64,000 nt of DNA, from assembly GCF_002099425.1 (NCBI RefSeq), contig NW_018344024.1, positions 4,746,501-4,810,500 of the forward strand. The letters run 5' to 3'. Below, in pieces: positions 11,641 to 22,183 of the stretch. The stretch's first letter is position 1. Each line of letters begins with the position of its first letter. The position numbers were made by a program, and so were the translations under genes. The notes under the pieces are model-generated. The model did not search any database and was not told where the DNA came from. It saw only the letters and a program-made list of their open reading frames with translations. The DNA is from Phascolarctos cinereus. Its lineage: Eukaryota > Chordata > Mammalia > Diprotodontia > Phascolarctidae.

Positions 11641-12029
11641 GAAAATGATCTGCTGAAAGAACTGAAGTTATTCAGTCTACAGCAGAAAGGACTTAGCTGG
11701 GGCCATGATTGAGAGTCACCTTCAAGTATTTGAAGGACTCTCTGGTTGGAGAAAGATTAGGTTTATTCTTTTTTACCCCAGAGAGTAGAACTGGGGATAA
11801 TAGATAAAAGATGTAGAAAGGCAGATTTAGGCCCAATATTGGAGGGAAAAAACTTTCTAAAAATTAAAGGAAGCCTTAGGTGCAGTAGGCTGCCTTGGTA
11901 GCTAGGGGTTTTCCAATACCCAGAGGTTAGAGAAGGCTATTCTTCTGTACATACTGGTTATATTAGATGGTCCCCAGAGTCCCTTCACACACCGAGGTTC
12001 TATGATTGTGTGGAGGGAAAAAAAAAACA

Positions 12030-12560
12030 TATCTTTTTAATCAGAATTGCTGTTGATTCACACCTCTGTGCTTTCCTTTCTCTGCTTACACTTAAAACAA
12101 ACAAGCTAATTGCCTGTTTACCTAACAGAGCAGTTTCTGACAAATACACATAATCCCTGCACAGTAATCCATAATATCACTATCAGATATTAACTGCATA
12201 ACTTATATACTCCCATAAAATTGGACATATGAATCCCAGAGCTAACTCCTTAACAACCCCAGAACTTAATGGGACTTTTTGTTGATCACTTAAGGGTTTC
12301 TTTGCAAGATCTCAAACTAGTGAAAATAGGGACTGCTTTTCTAAGCATACTTTTAAGATACAGTAATTGTATGGAAATACGAATAAAGCATTTACAAAAC
12401 ATATCTTCAGAGTGTATCAGCACCCAAGTTTTGATTCAGAAACTCAGTACAGAATACTCCTTCCTTGCTACATCCTAATGTTTTCTTAACTTACTTAGTC
12501 CAAGCAAAATTTTGCATAATAATATCATTTCAAACATTTTTAAGAGAAAAAACTAAATAG
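12030..12560. other. Low-repeat stretch, candidate conserved noncoding DNA
   Basis: No repeat recognised. It contains a forkhead-type TGTTTAC (12116-12122) next to a homeodomain-type GCTAATTG (12105-12112) and other TAAT cores. Inference from composition only. Confidence 0.3.
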
Positions 12561-12835
12561 CCCCATTCCTCTGGGTTTCAGCCAGATATTTAGTAAGTTC
12601 AAGATATATATGTATTTCTAATGGTTAAAGAATACTAACAGCTGGAAAAGATAATTAGTAAATAAGTGAATTAGGATTGCATTTACACTTCTATTGGGAC
12701 ATAAAAGGACAAGAAGATTTGGGATGACTTTCTAAGAGCGAAAGCTGCAGAACAGTTGTCAATGTGCATTACTAAAGAGAGGTTTCTAACCAATGAAATC
12801 ACAATTCCAGAAGAAAAAGAAAAAAGTATTTCTTA

Positions 12836-12932
12836 GTTTAAATTGGGTTTGACCCTCATATGGGGTCAGAACCCATAGTTTAAGAACTGCTTAAGGGGTC
12901 TCAAGTGGAAAATGTTTAAGAAGCCCTGCAGT
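12836..12932 (-). mobile_element. hAT-like MITE fragment
   Basis: On the minus strand it reads CAGGGCTTCTTAAACATT, then 'ttcttaaactatgggttctgaccccatatg', split here across 12850-12890. It resembles the short hAT family that begins CAGnGnTTCTTAAAC and repeats GACCCCATATG. One end only is clear. Confidence 0.45.
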
Positions 12933-12999
12933 CTTGAAGTAGGTACAGAAAAAAATGTTGACTGAGCTTGACAGCCATCTACAAAATGCAAACTTGTTT

Positions 13000-13310
13000 C
13001 CTTTATTAATGGGGATAAATGGCCTGTAATCAAGGAACAATCGGTTATACAAACAAACAATTAGCTCATTTGCTTGATGTGTAAACAGAAGTTAATTCAA
13101 AATTTTCTAATTCTTCTTCCCTTGTGATATTCTTTTAATAGCGTGTACATTTATTAAATTGACTGTGGAACTCTCAAAATAAAGCTGCTTTACTCACTCA
13201 AGTTTTCAAGGGCTGAGCAGACCAATATTTCTGAAATAATTAACTACTGACCTTCATTTTATTGAGCAGGGAACAACTGGTCTTCCCTTCATTTATCATA
13301 CTATCTTTTT
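13000..13310. other. Low-repeat stretch, candidate conserved noncoding DNA
   Basis: Complex AT-rich DNA with SOX-like AACAATCGG (13036), CAATTAGC (about 13059), GTAAACAG (13081), several TAAT cores and no recognisable repeat. Confidence 0.3.
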
Positions 13311-13360
13311 ATTATTGTAAGCTAGAGGGATAAAATGGAGACAATTGTTTTGTTTTATTT

Positions 13361-13401
13361 GGGGGGGATGGAGTGGGGAGAGCAAAGTGGGGGAGGGTGG
13401 G
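13361..13401 (+). other. G-quadruplex-type motif
   Basis: Five guanine tracts of 3-7 bases in about 40 bp: G7 at 13361, G4 at 13375, G5 at 13389, G3 at 13395 and 13399. The last three are separated by one base each. The longest loop, between G4 and G5, is 10 bases, so folding is plausible but not canonical throughout. Confidence 0.5.
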
Positions 13402-13409
13402 AAGGATGG

Positions 13410-15000
13410 CAAAGATGACTGATGTTGAGAAGGCAACTGAATGGTTCAGATTACAGTGCCCCATCATTGCTAATACCCACCCTAAGCTTACTTTCTCTCA
13501 TGTTTGTTTCTAAGCTGTTGAATTAAGATCATGAGCAGTCTTGGCAGCAATCATCCCAAACTACATTCTGCTTAGTTTCCAGTATAGCTGGAGATCATTA
13601 CATTTTTTTTTCTGATCAAATCTACAAGAATAATAACAGAAACAACTGCACTGTGAATTTTGCCTCAGATACCCTAGTCAACCCGATATAAAACTGGCAT
13701 ATGGCACAGGAGCATGCTACAGATGGCTCAACAGCAGTAATGCACATCTGGCACATGGTTGTTTGATTCTGTATTTGCCAACTAACCAGATGACTCTTTT
13801 TGGAGGGAAGCCCAATAAGAGAAATGAACTAATCTTCCCTCACAGGCTCCATACTTTAGCCACTCCTCTCACCCGCATCCATCTGCCCTGTTTCATTCTT
13901 GGAATCCCCTACCATTTTTTGCAGCAAAATCAGAGAGTATTTTGCTTCTGTTAGATGGTAAATAGTACCCAGTGCCTCTGATTTAACAGCCACTGTGACT
14001 GTTCTGAATATTGATAGTAGCTCATTTGATATACTGTAAAGAAGGAAGACTGTTGCAACTATTCTACCATAGTTGGAATATGCTGGTAGGAATCACAAGG
14101 AGTAACCTTTTTTTTTTTCAAAAGATTTTCAATTGCATATTACCCTCTTCACCCCTAGCTCAGCTCTGGGCAAAATCACCCCCCAGAGTAAGATGGAAGA
14201 AAATCATTGTCTGGCTCTGTTTACAAATCAATTTATCTTCTATTTAAGTGTTTCAAAAATATTCTGGAAAGAGGAGGTCATACTTCCTTTAAGGGTGAGC
14301 AGTTTGTATCATAGATCAGTATCAACCACCAGGCTATAAAACTTTTAGGAACCTGAAATTCTTTAATAGAGAAATCAATTGTATATAAGTTTTAAACTAC
14401 CTGATGGGAGGGAGAACTGGAGAAATTTAGAAATTGGTTTTCATTGATTAAAAAAAAAATACCATCACTCAGCTTTAACACATGCCAGTGGTTTCATGCT
14501 ACAATTTGATTTCTCCTCCTTCATGTTAGTTCATAAAGAAAAGTAGAATCAAGGGAATTGAAAGAACCAGTGAACTTTCTGTAGAAAAGTTAATAAAAGG
14601 ACCCTAAAGGTCCATCCTATTAGAGAAATTAAATAATAAATGGAAGTTTTTGGCAGGGCTTTTGAGTCAAACAATCTTGAAGCCCTAAGTATAGGATATT
14701 TGTGACAGAAGGACTTTAAATGCTTAAAGAAGATTCAAGATGGCCTAAGAAGTTGTTCTCTACCAATGACTGGAGAAAAGGAGAGTTAGATAAGTAATGA
14801 CTGATAACAGTTTGTTATAGGAAAACCAGGTGTTCCCATATAATAGGTAAGTGCTGCCAAATAATGCTATCAACAATGCAGAAATTTTAAGGGTTATAAC
14901 CTAGGCTTTATTATGCTTCAGCACAGATTTCAGATATAGGAAAATAGCCCTGGCCCCTGATTTGGACTGCAGAAGGTGACTTTGTTGGGGAAATTACATC
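13410..15000. other. No assignable feature
   Basis: No repeat family or exon recognised apart from T or A runs near 14110 and 14450. The 60-78 codon frames at 13763-13954, 14011-14247 and 14133-14339 overlap each other and show no domain. Confidence 0.4.
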
Positions 15001-15011
15001 AGAGAAATAGA

Positions 15012-15167
15012 TAATTTTTTATTTTTTATTTTTTGGCGAGGTGATTGGGGTTAGTGACTTGCCCAAGGTCACACAGCTAGCAATGTTAAGTGTCTGAGGC
15101 TGGATTTGAACTCAGGTCCTCCTGACTCCAAGGACAGAGCTCTTTTACTGCGCCACCTAGCTGCCCC
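15012..15167 (-). repeat. A-tailed tRNA SINE, antisense
   Basis: It opens with a T-rich run (the tail on the minus strand), then GGTCACACAGCTAGC, 'tgaggctggatttgaactca' and the head complement CGCCACCTAGCTGCCCC. Little diverged, so relatively young. Flanking AATTTTTT on both sides is a possible duplication. Confidence 0.9.
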
Positions 15168-15169
15168 AA

Positions 15170-15964
15170 TTTTTTTTCTTTAACATATAGCAATCATTAT
15201 GGCTATGAAGATCAAAGACACTTAAAAAGAATCATAGTCTCATACATTTGCTAGTGAAACAGACCTAGTTAAACAGATTATAGACAAACTAATTTAGGTT
15301 ACAGATTAAACTACATTGAGAAGACTCCTAATGGGCTGATTTGGAGGGTAGATTTACATGCCTCAAAGATAAGTACAGGGATGAAGTCAGTTGGGGTCCT
15401 TCCACAAACAGAGTTAGTAAATCCCTTGGGATGGTTTAAAAATTGTGTAGATGCTATATTTCCTTCTTCCTTTCTGTTGGTTTTTTATCTCAGTAATGTC
15501 AAAAGTCTTCCCTTAATACTATTATTTCATGTGTCAGGTTTTAGGCAGGTGAGATTAATATTAACAGGAGACAGGTTTCAGGAGCCAGTCAAATGTTCAG
15601 AGAAATGGCCCTGAGCACCAAATAATAAAATCCAATGAAAGTAAATTTTAAAATTCCCATAAAAAAATTTAAGGTTAATGTCAGAACCCAGAGTGGACTG
15701 CAGTAGGAGAGGCCAAATTTGGGAATGTCTGGAATCAGGAGTTGATGGAAACTCACAGAATTGGGTAAAGATTGTCAAGTCTGAACAAAAAGCCAAAGAT
15801 TGGTTAGTTAAAAACTAGACTGACAGAGATATGGTAATGTGAGTCCAAAGGATAAATCTCAAACTAAGTGATTAATCCATTAAGCAAAAGATCAAATGGT
15901 GGGTATTATTAGCCAAAAAAATTATAAAAATAAAATCTTTGGTGGCTATTTTTAGAAAGTTGTA
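15170..15964. other. No assignable feature
   Basis: Single-copy-looking DNA up to the LTR; short frames here have no domain. Confidence 0.35.
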
Positions 15965-16557
15965 GTTCTGATGAGGTCTAGAGGTTTAGGGGTCTGGGAC
16001 GCCAAAATGACAACATGAGGGTCCTGTCTGAAAGAATTCGACCCAAGCCTTCTTTCAGGCAGAGACAAGGTTTATTAAAGATCTGCCATATTAGCCAGAT
16101 GCTTAAGGAATCTGGACATCTGTGAGCTATTGGCTAGATTGTAACAATCTGAGCACCTTAATGGAGATAAGATGGACCTTATATACAGAAAGACTATGGG
16201 GGGATCTAGGAGTGGCCAAGTACTCTACTAGGACTGTGAGGTAATAGAAAGCCAGGGACCTGGACCACATGGCCAAGGGAGAAAGGAGCCTAGATGGGAT
16301 TAATGGTGGGAAGTGGCCTGGTCATAGGGAGGTAAGACAATGGAGGGCTAGGCTAGGTTAAGGGTAACAGAGAATTTGGAGATTGGGTGTAGCCACAATG
16401 AAAGGCCAGTTGATGGGATTATGGCCTCAGGGGACCACCAGAGACCTCCTTAATCAAGTGGGAGAATTCAAGGAGAATCCCTTAGACAAATGGGACCCAA
16501 ATTATTTTTGGGGCAAGGGGGCAAAGGTCTCAGCTTGAGCCCATCCCCTATCAGTTC
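15965..16557 (-). mobile_element. Solo LTR, gammaretrovirus-like (class I ERV), copy A
   Basis: The LTR is 15969-16553 (585 bp). On the minus strand it starts TGATAGGGGATGGG and ends with CA. It is flanked by a perfect 4-bp duplication GTTC (15965-15968 and 16554-16557), as expected for class I ERVs. It keeps a TATA-type TGTATATAAGG and an AATAAA followed by the R/U5-like end. No internal viral region adjoins it, so it is a solo LTR left by recombination. It belongs to the same family as 20046-20682 in the opposite orientation. A fossil. Confidence 0.85.
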
Positions 16558-16559
16558 TT

Positions 16560-16920
16560 TCTCACTATAGATCATTACTTGGAAGTTGGATTTCAATGAT
16601 GATAAAAAGGGTATTCTGTTTAGGTATCATTTGGAATAGATGATCCCTAAGGTTTCTTCTAGATCTAAGATTCTGTGAAAAGAGCCTGAATGTGGACAAA
16701 ATCCAGTGTGTACAACTGAGCAGGGCAAATGAGGTTATCCCAATAGAAGCACAAGCAGAAAGCAATCAGTGGACAACTAGGTAGGCCATCAGCATTGCAA
16801 AAGTCCAACAAAAGGTACTAAGCAACATAAATCATAGAATCTATGGTCTGGAAGACCTGAGGTACCAAGCAGGAAATCTACTCGCTGGAAGGCCTTTAGG
16901 GTACAAGGCCAGAACTCAGT
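16560..16920. other. No assignable feature
   Basis: No repeat or exon recognised. The minus frame at 16565-16765 shows no domain. Confidence 0.35.
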
Positions 16921-16924
16921 TGCT

Positions 16925-17150
16925 GGGGAACTAGAATAATAGTAGAAATAATAATTAACATTTATCTATCATCTTAAGGTTTAAGAAGCACTTTTCATAT
17001 CCTCATAACAACTCTGTGATGTTGGTACTTCTCAGATATATGAGTAAAAAAAACTGAGGTTCAGAGACATTAAGTGATTTGTCCATGGTCATTCAAAAGT
17101 TAGTATTAGAGGCAAGCTTTAAACTCAAATTTCTCCTTCTACACCATGTT
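16925..17150 (-). repeat. MIR-type SINE, antisense
   Basis: It has 'taattaacatttatctatc', 'ctcataacaactctgtga', 'actgaggttcagagacatt' and 'tgatttgtccatggtca', the antisense MIR order, at moderate divergence. Confidence 0.75.
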
Positions 17151-17229
17151 GGCAGCAAACCAACTCATAAGGGAAATGTAAAAAATACATGAAACTGTGA
17201 ACTTTATTTATGTTTTTGTTGTGTGTGTG

Positions 17230-17373
17230 TTTTTTTTTAGTGAGGCAATTGGGGTTAAGTGACTTGCCCAGAGTCATACAGCTAGGAAGTATTATGTGTC
17301 TGAGGCCAGATTTGAACTCAGGTCCTCCTGACTCCAGGACTGGTGCTCTATCCACTGTGCTATCTAGCTGCCC
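17230..17373 (-). repeat. A-tailed tRNA SINE, antisense
   Basis: T-run tail, GAGGCAATTGGGGTTAAG, 'gacttgcccagagtca', and the head complement ending TATCTAGCTGCCC. It lies directly after a short GT run. TATGTTTTT-like flanks on both sides are a possible target duplication. Confidence 0.9.
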
Positions 17374-17394
17374 TCATATATGTTTTTTTAAAGC

Positions 17395-17548
17395 ATACAC
17401 AACATGCACACATACACACACACATATATATACATAGAGAGAGACATAAACATATAGACATAGACATAAAGATCAAAACAGACACATAGACAAAGTTATA
17501 GACATCGACAAAAAGACATAAACATTGCCATAAACATAGACATAGATA
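17395..17548 (+). repeat. Degenerate (GACATA)n minisatellite after a CA run
   Basis: A short CACA/TATA run passes into about 20 imperfect units related to ACATAG/GACATA (for example 'atagacatagacataaag'). It ends exactly at the start of the mariner MITE at 17549. Confidence 0.7.
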
Positions 17549-17625
17549 CAGCGCGGCCTAAAAGTTTTAGTGCAGTTTTAAACCTTATTAGCTTAAAACT
17601 TAACTAAGACTTTTGGAATGCTATA
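17547..17625. mobile_element. Mariner-type MITE
   Basis: A 75-bp element (17549-17623) with inverted halves: CTAAAAGTTTTAGTGCAGTTTTA at left, split by base changes, and AACTTAACTAAGACTTTTGG at right. TA flanks both ends, as Tc1/mariner requires. Same family as 59306-59383. Confidence 0.75.
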
Positions 17626-17739
17626 TATTAAATTTAAGGCAACAAAACTCTCCTGTTTGTGACCCCTTCAACTTTTTTCTTCTGTGCATTTAAAAAATGT
17701 TTTATTTTTCCTCTTTTTTGGTTATATAATGGAGGTAAT

Positions 17740-17776
17740 CACCACTACCACCACTACTACTACCACCACTCCACCC
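17740..17776 (+). repeat. (ACC/ACT)n trinucleotide run
   Basis: An imperfect run of ACC and ACT triplets. Confidence 0.8.
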
Positions 17777-17779
17777 CCA

Positions 17780-18515
17780 ATTTGCTCTAGCTAGAGCATA
17801 CCTCATTGGATCATGCATGAAACTGAACTGTGCTCACCTGAGTTATTTCCAGTAGACCATAGGGGCTTTGGCTTAGTGCTAAGATTTAGCAGTTTGGGAT
17901 GAGGCAGAAATTCCCTGGTCCCAGTGATGGCATAAGGTAGAAGGTCATTCTTGAAAAGCATTAGCTGCTGGCCCTCAAGAGCCAGGATTCAGTAGGCTTT
18001 AAAAGGAGTTACAACTTATGTTCTTGCTCTCTTCTTCCCCTCTCTGGAATGTGTAGTAGTGATGCCTCTGGAATAGAACTTGCTGTGGTTTCTCCCCACT
18101 CCCACCATCCCAGCACCAATTTTATCTCTCAAGGCACCTGGAATGTATTGCTTAGGGGAGCCTGAGAATAGACCTTGGGTTCTTGGCTGTTTCTTATGCT
18201 TTGTTTCTTTCCCTGGACATAGGGTGACCTAAAAGTAATCTTGAGAAAATGCCTTGGATGTGACCTTGTAATATGAGGAAGTTAAGACCTCCTAGCTCCT
18301 TCAATTGGAGCTGATTAGCAGCAAGAACAGTTTCAGCAAATATAGCCTCCTTGGAGAAGACTGTCCACAGGAGCGTGAGCCCAAGATATGACCTGTCTTG
18401 TTTGAAGGAGTTCTTCAGACAGTACAAAGCCACAATAAAGATGAAATGCTGATTCAGTAGTTCTACTGGCTCATGTTGCAAGAATCAATCTCCTAAGAGA
18501 GTTATATATAGGTTA
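17780..18515. other. No assignable feature
   Basis: Moderately GC-richer single-copy-looking DNA. The 95-codon minus frame at 18194-18481 has no recognised domain, no splice signals in a sensible place and no homologous partner in the window. I treat it as a chance frame. Confidence 0.35.

Positions 18516-18516
<1 letters not shown>

Positions 18517-18552
<36 letters not shown>
18517..18552 (+). repeat. (TG)n microsatellite
   Basis: About 16 TG units with a TATA flank. Confidence 0.95.
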
Positions 18553-18553
<1 letters not shown>

Positions 18554-18799
18554 ACATATATGCTAATATAAGTTAACTATGTAGGGTTTTTTTAACATTT
18601 TCATTAATATCTGCTTATGACATATATTTCAGCATTTGTTTTCTGTGGACAAAATAAATATCTTATACCTACATCTACATTGTATATACCTGTATCTTCA
18701 TTGTACATTAATTACCTTTCTAGGCTCTTTTAGAGGAGACCCTAGACATGAGACAAACCTAAGTACAAATGACTTACGGCTCTGAGATAAGATCATAAA

Positions 18800-19040
18800 G
18801 AACTACAGGAATAGGTTAGGGACTAGATCTGTGATTTCATTTATATATGGAACCCCCAATAAGAAAAGTCCTTCTACCAATTCAGGGCGGCACCTTCTCT
18901 GAAACTTACAGTCTTAGAGAGTTGCCTAGAGCTTGGGAAGGATAAGTGACTTGCCAAAGGAAAAGGGTGGGAGTGAACCCAGGCCTTTCTGGTTCTGAGG
19001 CTTGTTCTTATTCCACTATATCACAACTGCCCCCCAGAAC
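18800..19040 (-). repeat. SINE with 'GGAACTCCCAATGAGG' tail, antisense
   Basis: On the minus strand it has a tRNA-like head ('ttctgaggcttgttcttatt' complement), GACTTGCC core, then 'cttagagagttgcct' and a 3' segment reading GGAACCCCCAATAAG on the plus strand. The same family occurs at 30535, 31105, 34430, 59040 and 59395. Confidence 0.75.
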
Positions 19041-19547
19041 CAACAAACAACAAGAAAAGGACCCTAACCCTTCATTTTAGAGTGTATACTCCCCACAAGA
19101 CTGTACCAGGTGTTAGCACAAGTCAAGAGCTGAGGTCCCTCAGTGACAAAAAGGGAGCCAGTCAGAGACCTAAGACAAGATGGTCTTTCTCTATATGTAT
19201 CTGTCACCACCCAATAACCTAGGTCCACCTCCCCAAGTAAAAGCCCTGCCTTGTAACAAATATGTATAGTTCAACAAAATAAATCATTGTTTACGTCAGA
19301 ATGCAGCTCATGCTACATTTCTAATCTGTTAGAACTCTGATCAAAGCAGCCAACAAAAGTGACTTCAGAGAAAAATAATGAACAATTATTTGGTGTTGTA
19401 TACTAAGCCATGCTATAATGGGGGAAAAAGCTAGCCTCAGAGCCAGAAAAAAAAAAAAACAAAAACAAAACTGGGCTTAAGTCCCCCCTTTGACAGATAC
19501 TGGTCCTGTGACCCTGGGAAAATCATTTAACTTGTTAGTGCACTAAA

Positions 19548-19625
19548 TCAATGGTGTCAAACTCAAGTGTACACAAACTCGCTGTGGGCTACATATTGAC
19601 TTTGTTTTAAAATGTAATGTTATCA
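19548..19625 (+). mobile_element. hAT MITE fragment
   Basis: It begins 'atggtgtcaaactcaagtg' and continues 'gctacatattgacttt', matching the left half of the family seen complete at 39556-39745. The right half is missing. A MIR-like scrap (TGTGACCCTGGG) precedes it at about 19506. Confidence 0.5.
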
Positions 19626-19835
19626 AGACAGAAGCAGCTGAGCTTTCCCAATATTCCCCTCCAAAAAACTTTAAAAGAATGTCTCATCAAATTTAGGAGA
19701 TCAGAAGGGGATATCTATGACACTGGGATGGGGGCTGGCCCAGAGCAGCAATATCAGCTGAGGACCTTGGAGGTGGCAACAGCAACAGCAGCAACTTTTG
19801 GAACTCTCAAATCAGAGATAGTAAGGCGATTAGTT

Positions 19836-20026
19836 AGAAAGAGACTACATGGGGCAACTAGGTGGCACAGTGGATAGAGTACCAGCCCTGGAGTCAGGAG
19901 GACTTGAGTTCAAATCTGCCTCAGACACTTTACACTGACTAGCTGTGTGACCCTGGGCAAGTTACTTAATCCCATTGCCTAGCCAAAATAATTTTTTTTT
20001 AAAACTCAAGAAAGAAAGAGACTACA
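19836..20026 (+). repeat. A-tailed tRNA SINE with perfect 14-bp target duplication
   Basis: Element 19850-20012: head GGGGCAACTAGGTGGCACAG, B-box region GAGTTCAAATCTG, 'gtgaccctgggcaagtta' and a T/A-rich tail. AGAAAGAGACTACA flanks it on both sides (19836-19849, 20013-20026). A recent L1- or RTE-mobilised insertion. Confidence 0.93.
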
Positions 20027-20041
20027 GAGACACATTTGCTA

Positions 20042-20686
20042 GCACTGATGGGGTACAGGCCCAAGCCAAGACCTTTGTCCCTTACCCCAAAAGAATTTGG
20101 ATCTTATTTGTTTGAGGGGGAATGATGGGGTGCCTGGGAACCCCCCTTCCCCCACCAACTCTCCTTGAGTTTTCTCCCTCTACCACATGGTGAAGTCTTT
20201 GGCATTCATCTGAGGTATCATCCCAGTAATCCTCTCAATTGGCCTTTCATTGTGGCTACACCCAATCTTCCAATTCTTTTATCTCAGATCCAGAGCAGCC
20301 TTCATTGTCTATTACCTCCCAATGGCCCCCGCCCTACTTTTCACCATTGATCCTATCTAGCCCCCTTTCTACCTCCCAGTCACTCCCATGAAGATCTTCC
20401 CTAGACCCTCTCCAGTCACCCCAAACCACTTGGCCCCTCCTAGATCCCTCCCCCAGTCTTTCTGTATATAAGCTCCATCTTGCCTCCATTAAGGGGCTCA
20501 GATTCTTAAAATCTAGCCAATAGCTCACAAATGTTCAGATTCCTTAAAAGTCTGGCCAACATGGCAGATCTTCAATAAACCTTGTCATTGGCTGAAAGAA
20601 GGTGTGGGTCAAATTCATTCAGGCAGGACCTGCATGATGCTATTTTGGGGTCACAGCACCCTTAAACCTCTAAACCTCAACAGTAC
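20042..20686 (+). mobile_element. Solo LTR, gammaretrovirus-like (class I ERV), copy B
   Basis: The LTR is 20046-20682 (637 bp). It starts TGATGGGGTACAGG and ends with CA after a 'cctctaaacctcaa' block. The flanks GCAC and GTAC (3 of 4) fit a 4-bp duplication. It carries TATATA near 20465 and AATAAA at 20574-20579. It shares its whole layout with copy A at 15969-16553, which lies in the opposite orientation 3.5 kb away. No viral genes adjoin it. A fossil. Confidence 0.85.
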
Positions 20687-20714
20687 TAGGTGCTCCGGAC
20701 AGGGAGCTGGCAAC

Positions 20715-21120
20715 TCTTCACTCTTTGCAGATGACATAGTTAGAGAACCCTAGCAGATCAACTAAAAACTATTCAAAGCAATTAAAAACTTTAGCAAAGC
20801 TGCAGGATAGAAAATAAATTCACATAAGTCATCAGCATTTGTATATATTACCAACAAAATCCAGTAGGAAGAGATAGAAAGAGAAATTCCATTTAAAATA
20901 ACTGTAGATATTACAAAATACATGGGAGTCTACCTGCCAAGACAAACTCAGCGACTATGTGAACCCAATTACGAGATACTTTTTTTACAAACAAAAACAG
21001 ATCTAAATGCTTGGAGAAATATTAATTGTTCATGGGTAGGTCAAGCCACTCACTATAATAAAAATGACAATTCTGCCAAAATTAATTTACTCATTCAGTG
21101 CCATACTAATCAAACCCTAT
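20715..21120 (+). repeat. L1 ORF2 fragment (end of RT domain and beyond)
   Basis: It starts with 'tctttgcagatgacata', which encodes the FADD catalytic motif of L1 RT, then 'catgggagtctacctgcca' (YLGVYLPRQ) and 'aatttactcattcagtgcca'. Both ends are truncated, and the left end almost abuts the LTR at 20682. Confidence 0.8.
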
Positions 21121-21129
21121 GATGTCAGG

Positions 21130-21235
21130 TGCTAACCCTAAGCAATAGACTAAGTAGTCATTACAAATGAGGAAATAGGCTCTATGGAAGCTTAAGTGAC
21201 TTGTCTAAAGCCACATAGCTAGCAAATGGCGAAGT
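21130..21235 (-). repeat. MIR fragment, antisense
   Basis: It has 'acaaatgaggaaataggct', 'taagtgacttgtctaaagc' and 'cacatagctagcaaatgg'. Confidence 0.65.
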
Positions 21236-21236
21236 T

Positions 21237-21330
21237 CAACAAGTCAACAAGCTTTTATTAAGTACCTACTATGTGCCAAGCACTGTGTATTGTACTAGAG
21301 ACACAAAGAAAGGTAGGAGTAAAGAAGAAG
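21237..21330 (-). repeat. L2 3' end, antisense
   Basis: 'acctactatgtgccaagc' and 'actgtgtattgtactagaga' match the antisense L2 terminus. A purine-rich GAAA/GAGA stretch follows to about 21360. Confidence 0.7.
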
Positions 21331-21739
21331 AGGAGAGAGAAAGATGAAAGGAAAAGAGAAAATAATTGATACTAGAATTCAAATTTTCACATTCCTTGTT
21401 TTGCACCATAGCTAATGTACATTCTCACATGCATGAGAAAATGTATATTTCAGAATATTCTAGACCCAAGCCATTTATTCTTTTTACATGCCCTTTTCTA
21501 TATGGTGTACAAAGGAATAGATCCAGTGAGCAAATCAAACCTTGGTAATTTGGCTTGCTTTCTACCTAAATGCTTCCCTTGAGGCACGGCAGCTGTGCAA
21601 CCTACTAGTGGTTGAAATTCTCCCAATTGCAGGTGATTAACATCAAAATCAGGGCTCTTTCTCAGACCTAGTTACAAAGACTCAAATACAAGAATTCATT
21701 TGCATATCCTTCTAGAATGATTTTGAAAGTCTGCTAATA

Positions 21740-21970
21740 GTCATTATCTATTTATTAATAACTATTAATTTATATATGACACTATAAGGCATAAAACAGG
21801 TCTGTCATATATTATTATCCCCATTTTGCAGGTGAGAAAAATGAGATTCTGAGGTTAGTGATTTGACCAAAGAACACTAGGAAATGAATGAGACATGACT
21901 CTAACCCAAGTCTCCTGGTTACAAGCTTAACACATTACCTACAATACCAGAATGCCTTGGGGGTGATGTA
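21740..21970 (-). repeat. MIR-type SINE, antisense
   Basis: It has 'attattatccccattttgca', 'gtgatttgaccaaagaac' and 'cccaagtctcctgg', the antisense MIR order, diverged. Confidence 0.65.
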
Positions 21971-22183
21971 TGGAGACACTAATCCAAACTGAATCTCATT
22001 CAAAAGTACACAAACACACTGTTAAGGCACATACCCCCACACACATATGAATCTCTCCTTTCTTACTTACTCTCTATCTCAACACAATTTCAAGTGTACT
22101 ATTCCATTCAAATTTCTGTGTGGCTTATTCATTCCTATCCTAAAAGCCTTATCTATAGGTTCTCCTACCACATCTCACTTCTA

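Larger units (their letters stand above)
10960..12010 (+). repeat. CR1/L3 LINE C-terminal ORF fossil, interrupted
   Basis: Two blocks of one element: 10960-11160 ('ctggtcagacccacaactag', 'gtgttcagttctaagctt') and 11640-12010 ('ccttcaagtatttgaagga', 'gaggttctatgatt'). They match the CR1/L3 end segment that encodes RPHLEYCVQFW, then FKYLKG. The gap is filled by an antisense L2 that itself holds a SINE. Strongly decayed. Confidence 0.7.

Noticed and set aside
18194-18481. 95-codon minus-strand frame as a possible small gene
   Set aside because: No domain, no promoter or splice context, no repeat of it elsewhere; length is within chance for this window.
20334-20528. 64-codon minus-strand frame
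   Set aside because: It lies antisense within the solo LTR and has no domain.
15969-20682. The two related LTRs as the ends of one provirus
   Set aside because: They lie in opposite orientation, have different flanking duplications, and the spacer holds SINEs and MITEs rather than viral genes.
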